64,000 nt of DNA from Cladopsammia gracilis (lineage: Eukaryota; Cnidaria; Anthozoa; Scleractinia; Dendrophylliidae). Shown piece by piece: positions 62,276 to 64,000 of the stretch. Location of the stretch: positions 62,001-126,000 of the forward strand of contig JAJGOT010000516.1 of NCBI GenBank assembly GCA_022457155.1, read 5' to 3'. The notes under the pieces are model-generated. The model saw only the letters and a program-made list of their open reading frames with translations. It was not told where the DNA came from and did not search any database. Position numbers and translations under genes: made by a program. The stretch's first letter is position 1. Each line of letters opens with the position of its first letter.

Positions 62276-64000
62276 TTTACGACAGTCATGAAAAAATGAT
62301 TCTAATGCAAGTTTTGTATCGGAAATTGTAAGAGTAAAAATGGTAAAAGTAATTGCCCAAATTTCACATACAATGGGCTTTCGATAAAGCGGAGTTTTAT
62401 TTGCCAATTCGAAAGAAATGATGTTAATTACTTTAAAAAAGCATTCCCAGGTCAGCATAATTTCAAAAGTATTCTAGAAAATATGTTTATTAATTATTTG
62501 CACAGAAGCCACAACCAAATTGTATTTTTAATAGTGTTTATTGATATATATAATCCCGTATACATGGGGAGCAATGGTTTCACAAAAATATACAAATAGA
62601 CATAAAGACAGACATATAAATACATACATAATATAATTAATTAATAAATAGATAATATGAATTAATTAATTATTAATTATTATCTAAGTAAACAGACTAC
62701 AACGAACAAAAACAACAACACAGAAGAAATTTCTGGTAGCTTTACATTGCAGAGTCCAGCTAAAAACCAAAAATAACCAAAAACTTGCCCACGGAAAAAC
62801 AGAGAGGACTCACTGTGTGGTGGTTCGCAAATGAAGTTAATTACCTTCTGGTACACCCATGATAGAACACAACTTTTCCCATTTTTTAAAATGAATAGTA
62901 AGTTTGTTTCTCTCCCTCGCAATATGGAGTTCAATTTTGTAAACACGTCTTATCCTGGCAATGAAACCCTTTAACGAGGGTAGACTTTCGAAGCATTTCC
63001 TTGAATAAATATAATATTTACCTAACAGTTAAATGTGGTTAATAATAAAGAAATCTTCTGTTATGTCAAACTTTCCAAAACATAAATCTCTCTCATATGT
63101 TAAAAATTAGAGTTCCTGTCAGCTAGCCCTCGTTGGTGTAGTGGAAATGTGTATTAGTTATGAAGCAAACGACTCGGGTTCGAGGCATACACCCTTCTGA
63201 TCTTTTTCCTTTCAAGTGAAAGACAAAAGCCAGTTTGAGATCAGATCTATTTTCGTTATTTCTCAGCAGGTGAATTGGGCCGACTTTAACCGCTTGCATG
63301 CGGTAATTTGATGTAAATTAGACTCGCTTATATGCAGTTAATTATATGAGAATCGGCTGACTATTCAGAGATATTTTGGTTGTGCGTTGGTACATTCCAA
63401 GACCGCAAGGCATTGTGGGTTCACATGTAAAATTACTTTATCATACTCTTCAACTCTTCAATGGGCCGGCTACTTATACGAAGTTTAGACGGTGTTTAAC
63501 AAAAGCGTGGTGTAAACCAATTTCAATCTGGCCAACTGTGATATTTAAACGTTATTCACTGTAAAATGACCCACTTATAGACAGATGTGGAGATCCATTA
63601 ACTGTCTCTATTTTGTTTGTTTTTAAAGATACCCTCACTTGGTGCAAGACTCTTTCTTTGGCAATATGGTACATAAAATTCGCGAGCTACACCTATATCA
63701 AGTGATTAACAGAAGACTTCGATTTCGATTTCTCTAAACAGACTACAGTTTGCCTGTTAAAAAAGCTAAAGCATTGTGTTCTCAATGCATTTTACAGGCT
63801 TACAGCTACAAAGCGTTTCTTGCATACGCATTCTTGGCATGCACATGACGTCATACAAATTCACAAATCTTAACTATACATTCTACAAAGCTGTTTATAA
63901 TTAACATGGTATGTGGGTACCAGTGTTCAGTACAATACTTCACAAAACGTTTCAGGTTGTAACGATGTTTTGCTTCCAATTTGTAAAGGTTTTAAATGAG
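62276..64000. other. Non-coding to window end, with one tRNA-like head
   Basis: AT-rich (62560-62690 mostly TTAATTAA words). A tRNA-like head at 63126-63200 is listed separately. Short frames at 62680-62946 and 63376-63564 have no recognisable content. Confidence 0.4.
63126..63200 (+). repeat. tRNA-derived SINE head
   Basis: A box TGGTGTAGTGG (63134-63144) and a good B box GGGTTCGAGGC (63176-63186) 31 bases apart. No acceptor stem. Confidence 0.5.

Noticed and set aside
62007..62458. Two opposing frames of 94 and 126 codons
   Set aside because: Both run through a MITE inverted repeat.

Overview
This is eukaryotic, almost certainly animal, DNA. The genes are spliced, with GTAAGT-type donors and pyrimidine-tract acceptors, and there are AATAAA signals, SINE-like tRNA heads and very dense interspersed repeats. 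The mix of DIRS-like and Ngaro-like tyrosine-recombinase retroelements, Ty3/Gypsy elements with an unusual xxDD reverse transcriptase, many foldback MITEs and an ankyrin-repeat gene fits a cnidarian such as a stony coral. That assignment is inference from repeat style; no diagnostic host gene settles it.

Layout. 1-3962: a minus-strand Ty3/Gypsy element with a truncated gag. 3963-8890: small MITEs and a duplicated non-coding segment. 8894-9440: three 3' exons of an unidentified minus-strand gene. 9479-11311: a DNA transposon whose terminal inverted repeats are minisatellite arrays and which carries a broken OTU protease gene. 11.3-13.8 kb: scattered coding relics. 13848-22299: a PIF/Harbinger-like element with a Myb-like gene relic. 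A DIRS element (13856-19433) has inserted into its left terminal repeat, and the DIRS itself holds a LINE and a MITE. 22.3-25.7 kb: mostly non-coding. 25765-37323: a second Gypsy element, broken by a tandem-repeat-TIR element (26776-28313) and by a Ngaro-like element (30183-37010). The recombinase gene of the Ngaro element is in turn split by a Helentron-like element (31670-33239). 37852-40106: a further DNA transposon carrying a PB1-like gene and three nested MITEs. 45278-54107, possibly up to 59.5 kb: the one clear host gene, a minus-strand ankyrin-repeat gene whose exons all lie in phase 0. 54.1-64 kb: its 5' side or spacer, with MITEs, candidate plus-strand exons under an ETS-type promoter, and pol III SINE heads.

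The main value of the window is its nested insertions. Several have exact empty sites or interrupted reading frames, so element ends, target-site duplications and order of insertion can be read directly. The elements are mostly damaged by stops or frameshifts, often in homopolymer runs, so some damage could be assembly error. Most of the unusual structures found are transposon architectures (repeat-array terminal repeats, circle-junction sequence, asymmetric inverted ends), plus a minisatellite that copies an exon end with its splice donor inside the ankyrin gene.
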